From NCBI GenBank assembly GCA_947176355.1, contig CAMWQY010000100.1, positions 1 through 8,629 on the forward strand: DNA of 8,629 bases, read 5' to 3'. The position numbers and the translations under genes are program-made. Shown here one piece after another: positions 1 to 7,393 of the stretch; position 1 is the stretch's first letter; every line of letters begins with the position of its first letter. The notes below the pieces were generated by a model. The model did no database searches, was not told the origin of the DNA, and worked only from the letters and a program-made list of their open reading frames with translations. The DNA is from an uncultured Porphyromonadaceae bacterium (GTDB taxonomy: Bacteria; Bacteroidota; Bacteroidia; Bacteroidales; Muribaculaceae).

Positions 1-1235
1 CGTACTGCCATCTCATCCATACGGTAGTCGTATGCCCCCATCTCGATATGATCATTGCGGTCAAACCACTGCACCTCCTTGCTTCGGCTGAGCCCGAGAT
101 TGTAGCTCAGTTCGAGATTTACGTTCTCGTAGTAGCCACCTATTGTGAACCCAACAGAAGGTTTGCCGCTTGCAGCGAATGAAACTGCGGCATATCCGGT
201 ATTCTTCTTAACATACTGGATTCTCTCGAGACGGATTGTGTCGCGAAGTGTCATGCCGCGTTCGATTCGGAACTTCAGTCTCTGCGGATAGTAGCCTTTT
301 TTGGAGAAATCATATTCGTAGCGAGCCACCGGAAGCTGCATGGTAGGCTGAAGCGCCACTACAGAGTCTCCCTCCATCACGGTCACGCCGTAGGCGGGTT
401 CGGTGACGAGCTCAAGGTAGCCGAGATGAGCTACAGGTGGAGTTGCAGTCACAGTCTTCGTCTTCCCTGCCTCGACAGTGAATGCAGTGGTCTGATCCTC
501 ATGATCGGGTAGCTTTGCGGTCACAACATAGTTGCCGGCCTTGAGGTGCTTGTGGAGAGAGCCGACACCCTCGCGGATATCCTGGAACCAGAGTTCCGCA
601 CCATCTGCCACCTCAATGTCAACATCGCCAAACTTCAGATTCTCATCCTCCATACGGAGAGTGAACTGTACGGGACCATCCTGCGTAACTGTCACTATAT
701 CCTCATAGAGGAGCGATCCGAGTTCAGCACGCACAAGGTGGGAACCGAGGGGCATGTGCATATTGACCGGCGACTTACCTTGCGGCTCTCCGTCGACAGA
801 GATCTCAGCATTCGGGGTTGACGCGATGAGGGCTACGTTGCGTCCCTCCACGTTGAGCTCCACCGAATAAGTCTTGCCGGATTCCGCCTCCATGCCATCA
901 AACCATATCACAGTAGGACTATACTTGGGGTGATTTACCGTCACTTTCTGCGTTCGTTCCGGCACATAGAGCCACACCTCGCCGGGGCCCGCCTGTTTTC
1001 TGTCGAGAATCCGGAAGAGACCTGCATCGAAGCCGAGGACATCATTCTGAAACGGCGTGTATATTTTGATCAGAGCCGCTTTCTTGCCGCTGTTCTCATC
1101 GATTACCTGCGTATCGTTCAAGCGAGCCTTCATATCGGTTGTCTCCTTGAAGTTGCGCGATTCGAGTTTCTGAGCCATCGAGGGCAGGGTGCTCAAAAGA
1201 GCACCTGCCATCATAGCTATCTTAAGGAACTTCAT
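1..1235 (-). CDS. PEGA-domain protein with probable C-terminal outer-membrane beta-barrel (partial, 3' end outside window)
   Basis: The frame is open for 411 codons from the ATG at 1235 to the window edge, where the gene is cut. Residues 1-21 form a signal peptide (MKFLKIAMMAGALLSTLPSMA, cleavage expected before QK). Residues about 138-195 are a PEGA-type beta-sandwich: the run STPNAEISVDGEPQGKSP is followed by LGSHLVRAEL, which matches the family pattern of a small exposed loop and a P-x-G-x-H stretch. Residues 203-263 and 271-337 look like two further beta-sandwich modules, the third with KKGYYPQRLKF. From about 345 the pattern changes to short alternating strands (VGFTIGGYYENVNLELSYNLGL), as in outer-membrane barrels. 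PEGA domains are generally envelope-associated; binding partners are unknown. The gene starts 21 bp after the mosaic gene, so it is probably the third gene of the operon. The A-rich start context lacks a Shine-Dalgarno sequence. PEGA and export are well supported; the barrel is inferred from a fragment. Confidence 0.85.
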   Translation of the reverse strand, partial: MKFLKIAMMAGALLSTLPSMAQKLESRNFKETTDMKARLNDTQVIDENSGKKAALIKIYTPFQNDVLGFDAGLFRILDRKQAGPGEVWLYVPERTQKVTVNHPKYSPTVIWFDGMEAESGKTYSVELNVEGRNVALIASTPNAEISVDGEPQGKSPVNMHMPLGSHLVRAELGSLLYEDIVTVTQDGPVQFTLRMEDENLKFGDVDIEVADGAELWFQDIREGVGSLHKHLKAGNYVVTAKLPDHEDQTTAFTVEAGKTKTVTATPPVAHLGYLELVTEPAYGVTVMEGDSVVALQPTMQLPVARYEYDFSKKGYYPQRLKFRIERGMTLRDTIRLERIQYVKKNTGYAAVSFAASGKPSVGFTIGGYYENVNLELSYNLGLSRSKEVQWFDRNDHIEMGAYDYRMDEMAV

Positions 1236-1256
1236 TTTTATTTTGGGATTTAGTTA

Positions 1257-4200
1257 TTATCTGACTGTGACTTTTATGCCTCCTACCATGTAAATATCGC
1301 GTGTGAGACCTTCGATAGTGACGGTCTCGCCGGCTGACAGCATTATAGTACGGAGATTGACACCGGTGATAGTAGTCAGGGAAACCTTTCGGCGACAGTT
1401 GCTGCTGATCTTGAGAGTTCCGGGAGCCGGACAGCAAACCTTAAGTCCGTCGGAACCTAAAGATGGGAGAAGCAAAGCGCCGGAGGATTCAAAGACAGGC
1501 ATATACCGCCTGTGGGCTCCTGCTATGTAAGCGCCAAAAGGTTTGGTCGTAGCCTCTTCTACGAAAGCGCTGCCCGGAGTCCGGTCATCTTCACCATTTA
1601 CATTGAGCGATCTTACCCCCATATCTTCCACAGGCATGAAAGTACCGATGAATTGAGTGCCATCCACCCATGGAGTCACTTCCGGAGAAGCGGACTCCGG
1701 GGTAAGAGTTACCCGGGAAGCAACAAATGAGACATTACCGGCAATGTTGAAATCGCGCACGTATGCTTCATTGTTTGGCATTGAGATAATGTAAGGCACA
1801 CACGCTTCCATAATCTCCACTTCTTCCCAACCGGAACTATTTGACTTATATAACCAGAATGGTTTGAAGTCAGCAAACTCATCTTCTTCCCAAGCCTTGA
1901 ATGGGACAATTCGACCTGCTCTCTCATGCACAATGCTATCAGGAGAGAATGGAAGGACAATAGACTCCCAACCTGAGCATCCATTGATTGGAGTTTCCAT
2001 ATCGAAATTGCGAGTGAAGCTGATCTTTTCCGCCATGAATTCTCGAACAACGTCAAAAGGATATTCATCGTGGAGGATCACAGAGGATGCCACATCGTCG
2101 ACTACAACATTATGGTCAGTTTGATTTTCCACCTTGATTTCAGATGAAACATTGAGCAACACATTCGGGTTGGAGATACCATCGACAAGACGCGATTCTA
2201 TATCCATCAACTTGGAATTCCAGATTACTGCGGAGAGTATGTCGCAATCTGAAAGGATGGCGTCGCCATATTCAGAGATGTCAGCCGGCAGACTGATTGA
2301 GATAAGTCTTGATCCCTTGAAGGCATTGTCAGGGATTCGGGCAGCAGCAACCTTCTCAATGTCGAGATGACGCAGACCTTCCATCGACTTAAGGAATGAG
2401 TAGTCATCATCGTTGAGGATCCCTTCTACACTGAATTCACCAATGCCATTCAGCAATTCGCTTTCACACCATGCAAAGGCTGATTCGAGGAGTCCTCCGG
2501 CATTCGTCGCGGCATGATTTTCATCACCATAATAATCGATTGCATAATCAACCACTTCTGAATCTTGATAACCCTCTCTTATGGTTTTTGCTCTGACATG
2601 GCAGAGAGCATTCACGTCAAATTCGCCTGTATATGGCGCGTCTTCGACGGATACAACTCCATCCGGCAAGATGACAGAGTATCTGATTTCCGCATTCGGA
2701 TCACCCGTATTCATTGACACGTATCTTCCGTTGTAGGAGATCTCTACCGGAGCGCTCCGGTAGGAGTCAACTACAAGTTCGGAAATTTCAGACGGTTCGA
2801 TGTCACTGTTAGGGATATAGGCAATTGCCCAGATCGTGGTGTTATACGAAAGTTGGAAGGGACCTTCATAGAGAGTGCTCTCCATTGTCGGGACAGTACT
2901 ATCGAGAGTATATCTGATCTCTGCGTCGCTTCTCTCGCACGTCATTGTCACCATTCCGTCGCTGAATGTGATGACCGGTTGCGGCATCGAGTCAGGGAAA
3001 CCTGTCACAGCTATCTCTGCAACCTCAGAGTCGTTGTAGCCATCAAAGAGGGCTTTTGCATATATAGTGCAGTTACGCCCGACTGTGAACGGAGCAGTAT
3101 ATACTGTCCATTCTCCGGCAACTCCGATTCTGTAATTGATTTCAGCTCCTTGAGTTACGCATGATAGGGTAACAGTCCTTGAAGCCATATCGAAGACACC
3201 TGTCGGGGTAGCGGCCTTGTAGGAGTCAACTACGAGTTGCACCACGCCGGATGGCGGAATGTCGAGACCCGGGACAAATGCGTAAGCCTTGACAACACCA
3301 TTTACCAAGAGTGAGAAGGGTTCCGTATATTTGGGACTTTCTGCAGTGGGTTCTGTTCCATCCACAGTATAATGGATCTCAGCGTCGCTGTTTTCGCACG
3401 TGATCGTCACAAGGCCATCTGCAAAGCTTATCTTAGGATCTGCAACGGAATTTGCAAGTTCCGTTATGTCAATCTCAGCGATGTCCGAGTCATTATAGCC
3501 CTCGAAAGAAGCCTTGGCATAGAGAGTGCAATTGCGTGTGATGGCAATAGGAGCAGTATATACAATCCATTCCCCTTCGCGATCGAATGTATAAGACAAC
3601 GAAGCACCTTCAGTGGCGCAAGACAGGGTGACAGTCCTTGATGCCATATCGAAGATACCGGTCGGGGTAGCGGCCTTATAGGAGTCAACTACGAGTTGCG
3701 ACACGCCGGATGGCGGAATGTCGAGACCCGGGACAAATGCGTAAGCCTTGACAACTCCATTTACCAAGAGTGAGAAAGGTTCCGTATATTTGGAACTTTC
3801 TGCAGTGGGTTCTGTACCATCTACTGTATAATGGATCTCAGCGTCGCTGTTTTCGCACGTGATCGTCACAAGGCCATCTGCAAAGCTTATCTTAGGATCT
3901 GCAACGGAATTTGCAAGTTCCGTTATGTCAATCTCAGCGATGTCCGAGTCATTATAGCCCTCGAAAGAAGCCTTGGCATAGAGAGTGCAATTGCGTGTGA
4001 TGGCAATAGGAGCAGTATATGCTATCCATTCTCCTTCGCGATCGAATGTATATGACAACGAAGCACCTTCAGTAGCGCATGACAAGGTAACAGTCCTTGA
4101 CAACATATCGAAGACACCGGTTGGTTTCGCTGTCTTGTAGCTGTTGACGACCAATTCAGCAATAACGGACGGTTCTATGTCACTTCCAGAGACAAAAGCC

Positions 4201-6020
4201 TTAGCCTTGATAGTGGCATTACGAGTGAGCGCAAAAGCTTCTGTATAGAGCTGACTTTCTTCTGTCGGGTCAGAGCCATCGAGCGTATAACGGATCTCAG
4301 CATCTGAGCGACTACAAGTCATCGTAACAATTCCATCTTCAAATGAGATCTCCGGCATCGGAACAATATTGGGAGTATCCATCAGATGAAGTGTGAAGTT
4401 TTTCGCATCTGTATCCTCAACACCATATAATATACCAAAGTACTCCCCTTCTTCGAGTTGAAGCATGGTCATACCTTTAAGCTGAGCCGGAGCTATTGCC
4501 TCTACCCTATCTCCATCTTTATATATATCAAGAGAAATAGGTACATCCGAACGGAAATAAAGCGGATTGCCTGACGAAGTGAATTTCACAGCAGCAAACT
4601 CAAGTCCGGATGGAGACGTGAATGTTTGCTTCGTATTGACCTTCATTTCAACGGCAGAAGCAGAGAAATCATTCTTAAGTTCCATTCTCCATTTCTGAGG
4701 GACAGACCAACCTAATTCTGTACGGATATGCATTACATAATCAATGCTGTCGGCATCTGCAACAGACACTTTATCACCATCAAAAATCGGTTTGCGGTTC
4801 TTGACACTCGGATACAGACTGTCAGGGAGATTAATGTCGAACATATAGGAATCCGTAATCTGACGCTCCACTTCCACATAACCGAGGTTTGAGCCGTTGA
4901 TGTAGTGGCGGTAGCCAATGATGGGCTGACGCTTTTCGGTATTATTGAATACAATCAGCTTATGATAGATTGGACTCCAATCGCCGTCTCCGTCGCGAGT
5001 ACGGAGATTGAAATAATGAGCTCCTCCACTCTTGTCGAAGGCCGATAGATCCACTTCAAAGCTAACAGGATTACCGGTAGCGTTTCCAGCGACACGGTTG
5101 GCATAGTCATTGTCAAGCCAATATTCGTATTCGGAGAAACGAGCGCCGTTCGATTCGGAATAGAAATAACTTGTGAATGGAGCACCCCAGATTCCTTCTC
5201 CCGTCTTCAGCCGGTAATTGAATCTGTGAAGGCCACGACGCACTCCCGTCAAATCTACTATGTAAGAATTTTCACCCGAAGACAAATCTCCTGCGGTTTT
5301 GGCAGAGTAATTATCGTCGATCCAGTATTCAAAAGCCACCGCATCAACGGATCCTGCGAGGTTTAGCACCATCTTACGATATACACTTCCCCAGCTTCCA
5401 TCGCCATATCCGAGACGAATATTGTAGTAATGGGCACCTGGAGGAAGATTTGAGAGGTCAAGTTCGAAGTGATTGCTACCTATATCAATGGCACCTGATA
5501 CTTTTGCATTGTAATCATTGTCATACCAATACTCGTAAGATATAGCTCCACTGTCAGGACCGACAGTATGGAACATGCGACGATATACTGCACCCCAACT
5601 ACCGTCGCCATATCCGAGTCGGCAATTGAAGTAGTGTATACCTTTGGGAAGGGAAGAGACATCGAGATCCAAGGTACTGCTTCCTTTGGATATATCGCCG
5701 GTCACCTTTGCTTCAAAGTCATTGTCATACCAATACTCATAGGATATGGCGTCCTTGTCAGGACCGTAGGCATGGAACAGCTTACGATAGACAGTACCAT
5801 ATACGCTGTCCCCCTCTGCGAGACGGAGGTTGAAGTAATGGATGCCTTTGGGAAGATCAGATGTGTCGATGTCAAGGTCCAGGGCAATTCCGGAAATAGA
5901 ACCCTTTTGAGCGGACGACACGTCATGGTCAAACCACCACTCGTAACTGTCGGGCGCAGCGGCAAATGTAGCGCAGACAGTCAAGAGCAAGGCTGAGATA
6001 AAAGAATACAGTTTTCCCAT
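1257..6020 (-). CDS. Large mosaic surface protein: YEYW-type N-terminal repeats, tandem chitobiase-C-terminal-like modules, sorting-like C-terminus
   Basis: This 1587-residue protein starts with a signal peptide (residues 1-22, ending ATFAAA). Residues 25-358 hold five repeats of about 67 residues with a YEYW-[FYIL]-D-[DN] core, then LPKGIHYFN and GDGSWG-VYRK; 365-447 looks like a decayed sixth copy. Residues 556-1160 hold eight beta-sandwich modules in four A-B pairs at an exact 153-residue period. The A type (AEIRYTLDGSDPT then TIKAKAF) fits the chitobiase/hexosaminidase C-terminal-like domain often found in Bacteroidota surface proteins. Residues 1205-1275 resemble a short BspA-type leucine-rich stretch. 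The end (TITGVNLRTIMLSAGETVTI, then GGIKVTVR) looks like a type IX-style sorting domain. No catalytic domain is evident, so an adhesive or structural surface role is an inference. It lies 22 bp after the beta-helix gene and 21 bp before the PEGA gene. The ATG at 6020 immediately precedes the signal peptide, and no frameshift is seen. Confidence 0.9.
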   Translation of the reverse strand: MGKLYSFISALLLTVCATFAAAPDSYEWWFDHDVSSAQKGSISGIALDLDIDTSDLPKGIHYFNLRLAEGDSVYGTVYRKLFHAYGPDKDAISYEYWYDNDFEAKVTGDISKGSSTLDLDVSSLPKGIHYFNCRLGYGDGSWGAVYRRMFHTVGPDSGAISYEYWYDNDYNAKVSGAIDIGSNHFELDLSNLPPGAHYYNIRLGYGDGSWGSVYRKMVLNLAGSVDAVAFEYWIDDNYSAKTAGDLSSGENSYIVDLTGVRRGLHRFNYRLKTGEGIWGAPFTSYFYSESNGARFSEYEYWLDNDYANRVAGNATGNPVSFEVDLSAFDKSGGAHYFNLRTRDGDGDWSPIYHKLIVFNNTEKRQPIIGYRHYINGSNLGYVEVERQITDSYMFDINLPDSLYPSVKNRKPIFDGDKVSVADADSIDYVMHIRTELGWSVPQKWRMELKNDFSASAVEMKVNTKQTFTSPSGLEFAAVKFTSSGNPLYFRSDVPISLDIYKDGDRVEAIAPAQLKGMTMLQLEEGEYFGILYGVEDTDAKNFTLHLMDTPNIVPMPEISFEDGIVTMTCSRSDAEIRYTLDGSDPTEESQLYTEAFALTRNATIKAKAFVSGSDIEPSVIAELVVNSYKTAKPTGVFDMLSRTVTLSCATEGASLSYTFDREGEWIAYTAPIAITRNCTLYAKASFEGYNDSDIAEIDITELANSVADPKISFADGLVTITCENSDAEIHYTVDGTEPTAESSKYTEPFSLLVNGVVKAYAFVPGLDIPPSGVSQLVVDSYKAATPTGIFDMASRTVTLSCATEGASLSYTFDREGEWIVYTAPIAITRNCTLYAKASFEGYNDSDIAEIDITELANSVADPKISFADGLVTITCENSDAEIHYTVDGTEPTAESPKYTEPFSLLVNGVVKAYAFVPGLDIPPSGVVQLVVDSYKAATPTGVFDMASRTVTLSCVTQGAEINYRIGVAGEWTVYTAPFTVGRNCTIYAKALFDGYNDSEVAEIAVTGFPDSMPQPVITFSDGMVTMTCERSDAEIRYTLDSTVPTMESTLYEGPFQLSYNTTIWAIAYIPNSDIEPSEISELVVDSYRSAPVEISYNGRYVSMNTGDPNAEIRYSVILPDGVVSVEDAPYTGEFDVNALCHVRAKTIREGYQDSEVVDYAIDYYGDENHAATNAGGLLESAFAWCESELLNGIGEFSVEGILNDDDYSFLKSMEGLRHLDIEKVAAARIPDNAFKGSRLISISLPADISEYGDAILSDCDILSAVIWNSKLMDIESRLVDGISNPNVLLNVSSEIKVENQTDHNVVVDDVASSVILHDEYPFDVVREFMAEKISFTRNFDMETPINGCSGWESIVLPFSPDSIVHERAGRIVPFKAWEEDEFADFKPFWLYKSNSSGWEEVEIMEACVPYIISMPNNEAYVRDFNIAGNVSFVASRVTLTPESASPEVTPWVDGTQFIGTFMPVEDMGVRSLNVNGEDDRTPGSAFVEEATTKPFGAYIAGAHRRYMPVFESSGALLLPSLGSDGLKVCCPAPGTLKISSNCRRKVSLTTITGVNLRTIMLSAGETVTIEGLTRDIYMVGGIKVTVR
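3181..4098 (-). repeat. 459-bp tandem duplication within the mosaic gene (two copies)
   Basis: Copy one is 3181-3639 and copy two is 3640-4098. I aligned them by hand and counted 20 differences in 459 positions with no gap, about 96% identity. The stretch 3367-3561 is identical to 3826-4020 (195 bp). The unit equals one 153-residue module pair and keeps the frame, covering residues about 642-794 and 795-947. The outer module pairs (starting near residues 556 and 1015) share the 153-residue period but are much more diverged in DNA. This points to a recent duplication or gene conversion of the central pair. Confidence 0.95.
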
Positions 6021-6042
6021 AAAATATAGTTTTTAGGGGAAA

Positions 6043-7005
6043 TCAGTCAGCCTTGACTGTGATCGAAACTTTCAGTTTATTGTTTTCAGCATCGTATTCT
6101 ACGGAGCTGTTATCGGTGTCAACTGAAGGGACAGACGGATTCTCCGAGAAGTGATTTTCTCCTCCCATAATACCGACTATATTGCCGTCTTGACCAAGAT
6201 AGCCGGACTCCGTCAAATTTAACGTGCAGTTCATTTTATCATCAAAGATTGGCTCAGAAGAGTCCTCAATATAATAGCACTCGTGTTGGTATAAGGAGGA
6301 AGAAGTTGGCTTGAAGTCGAGGAGACAGTTAATGATGGATGCGGAAGAGCCGCTAACACCAGGTGAATTTGAGCCTTTTTTTAATATACAAGAGATTGCT
6401 GTCAAGGGATAATGGGAAGTAAGTCCAATATTGCAATTCATTGCAGTTACATTATATAAATAACCATTATTATAATTACACTTAATTTTAGAATTTTTCA
6501 AGATAACAGTATTTGTACCATTAAAATCAGCATCCTCTATATAGCATTTATCATATGTAATATTCTTTGCAGCACGTGCACCATTATCGAGATTCCTTAT
6601 CCAACATCTTCTTATTTCAGCGGTCTCAATGACGTGATAATTCACATCAGAAGCGTTAGAAAAATCAAGTTTATCTAACCTTACTCCATCAAATAAAGGC
6701 GCTTCGACAACAGGGTTAGGTGACACAATAGAGATTGTAATGTTACCCAAGATATGTGATCCATAACCATTGCCTATTATACTCAGGCCTTTCTTGATGT
6801 CAAATGATCCGCCATTGACAACAAAATCTCCATGTGAAAGATAGATAGTATCTCCGCTTACTGCGGCATTATATGCCGATTCCAACGCAGTTAAGTTAGT
6901 AAAGAAAGAGAGTTCTCCATTGTGAGATAGGGTGACCATAGGATTTTGTGCCGAAGCTGCGAAGAATGCGCATGCGGCTACGATCATTGTAAAGAATCGT
7001 TTCAT
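6043..7005 (-). CDS. Secreted right-handed beta-helix (pectate-lyase-like fold) protein
   Basis: This 320-residue protein is probably the first gene of the operon. I place the start at the ATG at 7005 because it opens directly onto a signal peptide (MKRFFTMIVAACAFFAASA, cleavage before QNP) after an A-rich leader. An in-frame ATG at 7125 would add 40 residues without signal character, encoded inside the structured RNA and its terminator. Residues 37-83 show the usual entry into a parallel beta-helix (ALESAYNAAVSGDTIYLSHG, then KKGLSIIGNGYG). Residues 125-230 follow as short coils, each with a conserved cysteine next to a hydrophobic strand (RRCWI, DKCYI, MNCNI, ISCIL, INCLL). No polysaccharide-lyase catalytic motif could be identified, so it may be a binding or structural protein. 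The C-terminal 60 residues are acidic. The middle of the gene is strikingly AT-rich (48 of 180 bases G or C at 6421-6600, counted by hand). Fold assignment is by pattern only. Confidence 0.8.
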   Translation of the reverse strand: MKRFFTMIVAACAFFAASAQNPMVTLSHNGELSFFTNLTALESAYNAAVSGDTIYLSHGDFVVNGGSFDIKKGLSIIGNGYGSHILGNITISIVSPNPVVEAPLFDGVRLDKLDFSNASDVNYHVIETAEIRRCWIRNLDNGARAAKNITYDKCYIEDADFNGTNTVILKNSKIKCNYNNGYLYNVTAMNCNIGLTSHYPLTAISCILKKGSNSPGVSGSSASIINCLLDFKPTSSSLYQHECYYIEDSSEPIFDDKMNCTLNLTESGYLGQDGNIVGIMGGENHFSENPSVPSVDTDNSSVEYDAENNKLKVSITVKAD

Positions 7006-7070
7006 TTTTTGTTTGGTTTGAGTTTGGTTCCATTTGCAGAATCCTTGTGCAGATGGATTAATAATGATAT

Positions 7071-7106
7071 AAAAAAGCGTAGGATTCGCTATCGTTGCCG
7101 TCCTAC
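7071..7106 (-). terminator. Rho-independent terminator before the beta-helix gene
   Basis: On the minus strand GTAGGA (7106-7101), a 16-nt loop and TCCTAC (7084-7079) form a 6-bp stem, followed by GC and six T residues (7076-7071). The 3' arm can instead pair with CCCACGC (plus strand) at 7158-7164 to give a longer-range stem abutting the same U-tract. It lies 66 nt upstream of the ATG at 7005 and so would end a small RNA or attenuate the operon. Confidence 0.6.
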
Positions 7107-7264
7107 CTTTCGAGGCTTCTCGCATTGCCTAATTCATGTCGGACGGCAACGCAGAAGCCCACGCTAATATATGCAATATTGCATTCGATGCAGTATTCCT
7201 CACGGGATACTGAGTCGAAAGCCGGATATTACATAACCACGGGCATCTACCGTTGCTCAATCCT
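7071..7264 (-). ncRNA. Structured small RNA candidate, 6S-like or Bacteroidales-1-like (identity uncertain)
   Basis: The RNA ends in a terminator and has extensive self-pairing. Fold A: 7145-7159 pairs with 7114-7129 (15 pairs, one bulge, one G-U), followed by the terminator hairpin. Fold B: 7141-7151 pairs perfectly with 7093-7103 (11 pairs) and 7158-7164 pairs with 7077-7083 (7 pairs, one G-U), making a rod closed right at the U-tract. The two folds share bases and exclude each other. A further hairpin (7191-7198 with 7204-7212, loop CGTGA, one bulge) lies toward the 5' end. The stretch GCGAGAAGCCTCGAAA recalls the CGAGAAGCCUUAAAAC part of E. coli 6S RNA, and the length from the weak internal promoter (about 193 nt) fits 6S, which binds RNA polymerase. 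The name is a memory-based guess. The 5' end could instead be near 7387, and a cis-acting riboregulator is the main alternative. Confidence 0.5.
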
Positions 7265-7269
7265 TGACA

Positions 7270-7307
7270 TGAATTTGAAATCTTTGCGAGAAATTTCGAA
7301 AGGTCAA
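7270..7307 (-). promoter_or_regulatory. Weak internal promoter candidate for the small RNA
   Basis: On the minus strand TTGAC (7307-7303) is followed by TTTC (7301-7298) and, 20 nt later, by CAAATTCA (7277-7270). This is a partial match to TTTG-N20-TAnnTTTG. If active it would start an RNA near 7264 that ends at the U-tract at 7071, about 193 nt, which is a typical 6S RNA size. CTTGAC at 7308-7303 and GTCAAG at 7268-7263 are an inverted repeat enclosing the candidate and could be an operator or a hairpin. The support is weak. Confidence 0.25.
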
Positions 7308-7393
7308 GAATCAGCGCGGATAAACGCTTGTCAAAATGTTTGCTGACCCGCCCTCAAAACCCCGACCGGGCTTCTGAGTTTCGGTCTGCATTG

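Larger units (their letters stand above)
7006..7387 (-). promoter_or_regulatory. Long untranslated leader of the surface-protein operon, with possible attenuation
   Basis: If transcription starts at the promoter at 7394-7425, about 380 nt precede the first codon of the beta-helix gene. No convincing coding frame lies in it. It contains a CTCA/TGAG-closed GC-rich region near 7340-7377, a hairpin with arms at 7191-7198 and 7204-7212, the alternative-folding core at 7077-7164 and a U6 terminator ending at 7071. About 65 nt remain from the terminator to the ATG. A strong terminator inside a leader allows either attenuation of the operon or a separate short RNA with read-through. The sequence alone does not decide. 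Confidence 0.45.

Noticed and set aside
3372..4055. Two nearly identical plus-strand frames
   Set aside because: They are antisense to the 459-bp duplication and are identical only because the coding strand is duplicated.
3181..4098. CRISPR-like array
   Set aside because: The repeat unit is 459 bp, coding and directly tandem, without spacers.
5568..5996. 142-codon plus-strand frame opposite the N-terminal repeats
   Set aside because: It is the antisense shadow of the mosaic gene, and its sequence simply mirrors the YEYW repeats.
7006..7125. Upstream in-frame ATG at 7125 for the beta-helix gene
   Set aside because: It would add 40 residues without signal-peptide character, encoded inside the terminator and structured RNA. 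The ATG at 7005 leads directly into a clear signal peptide.
7071..7387. tmRNA, RNase P RNA or a cobalamin/TPP riboswitch
   Set aside because: I saw no tRNA-like CCA end, no RNase P core motif and no recognisable cobalamin or TPP box sequences.
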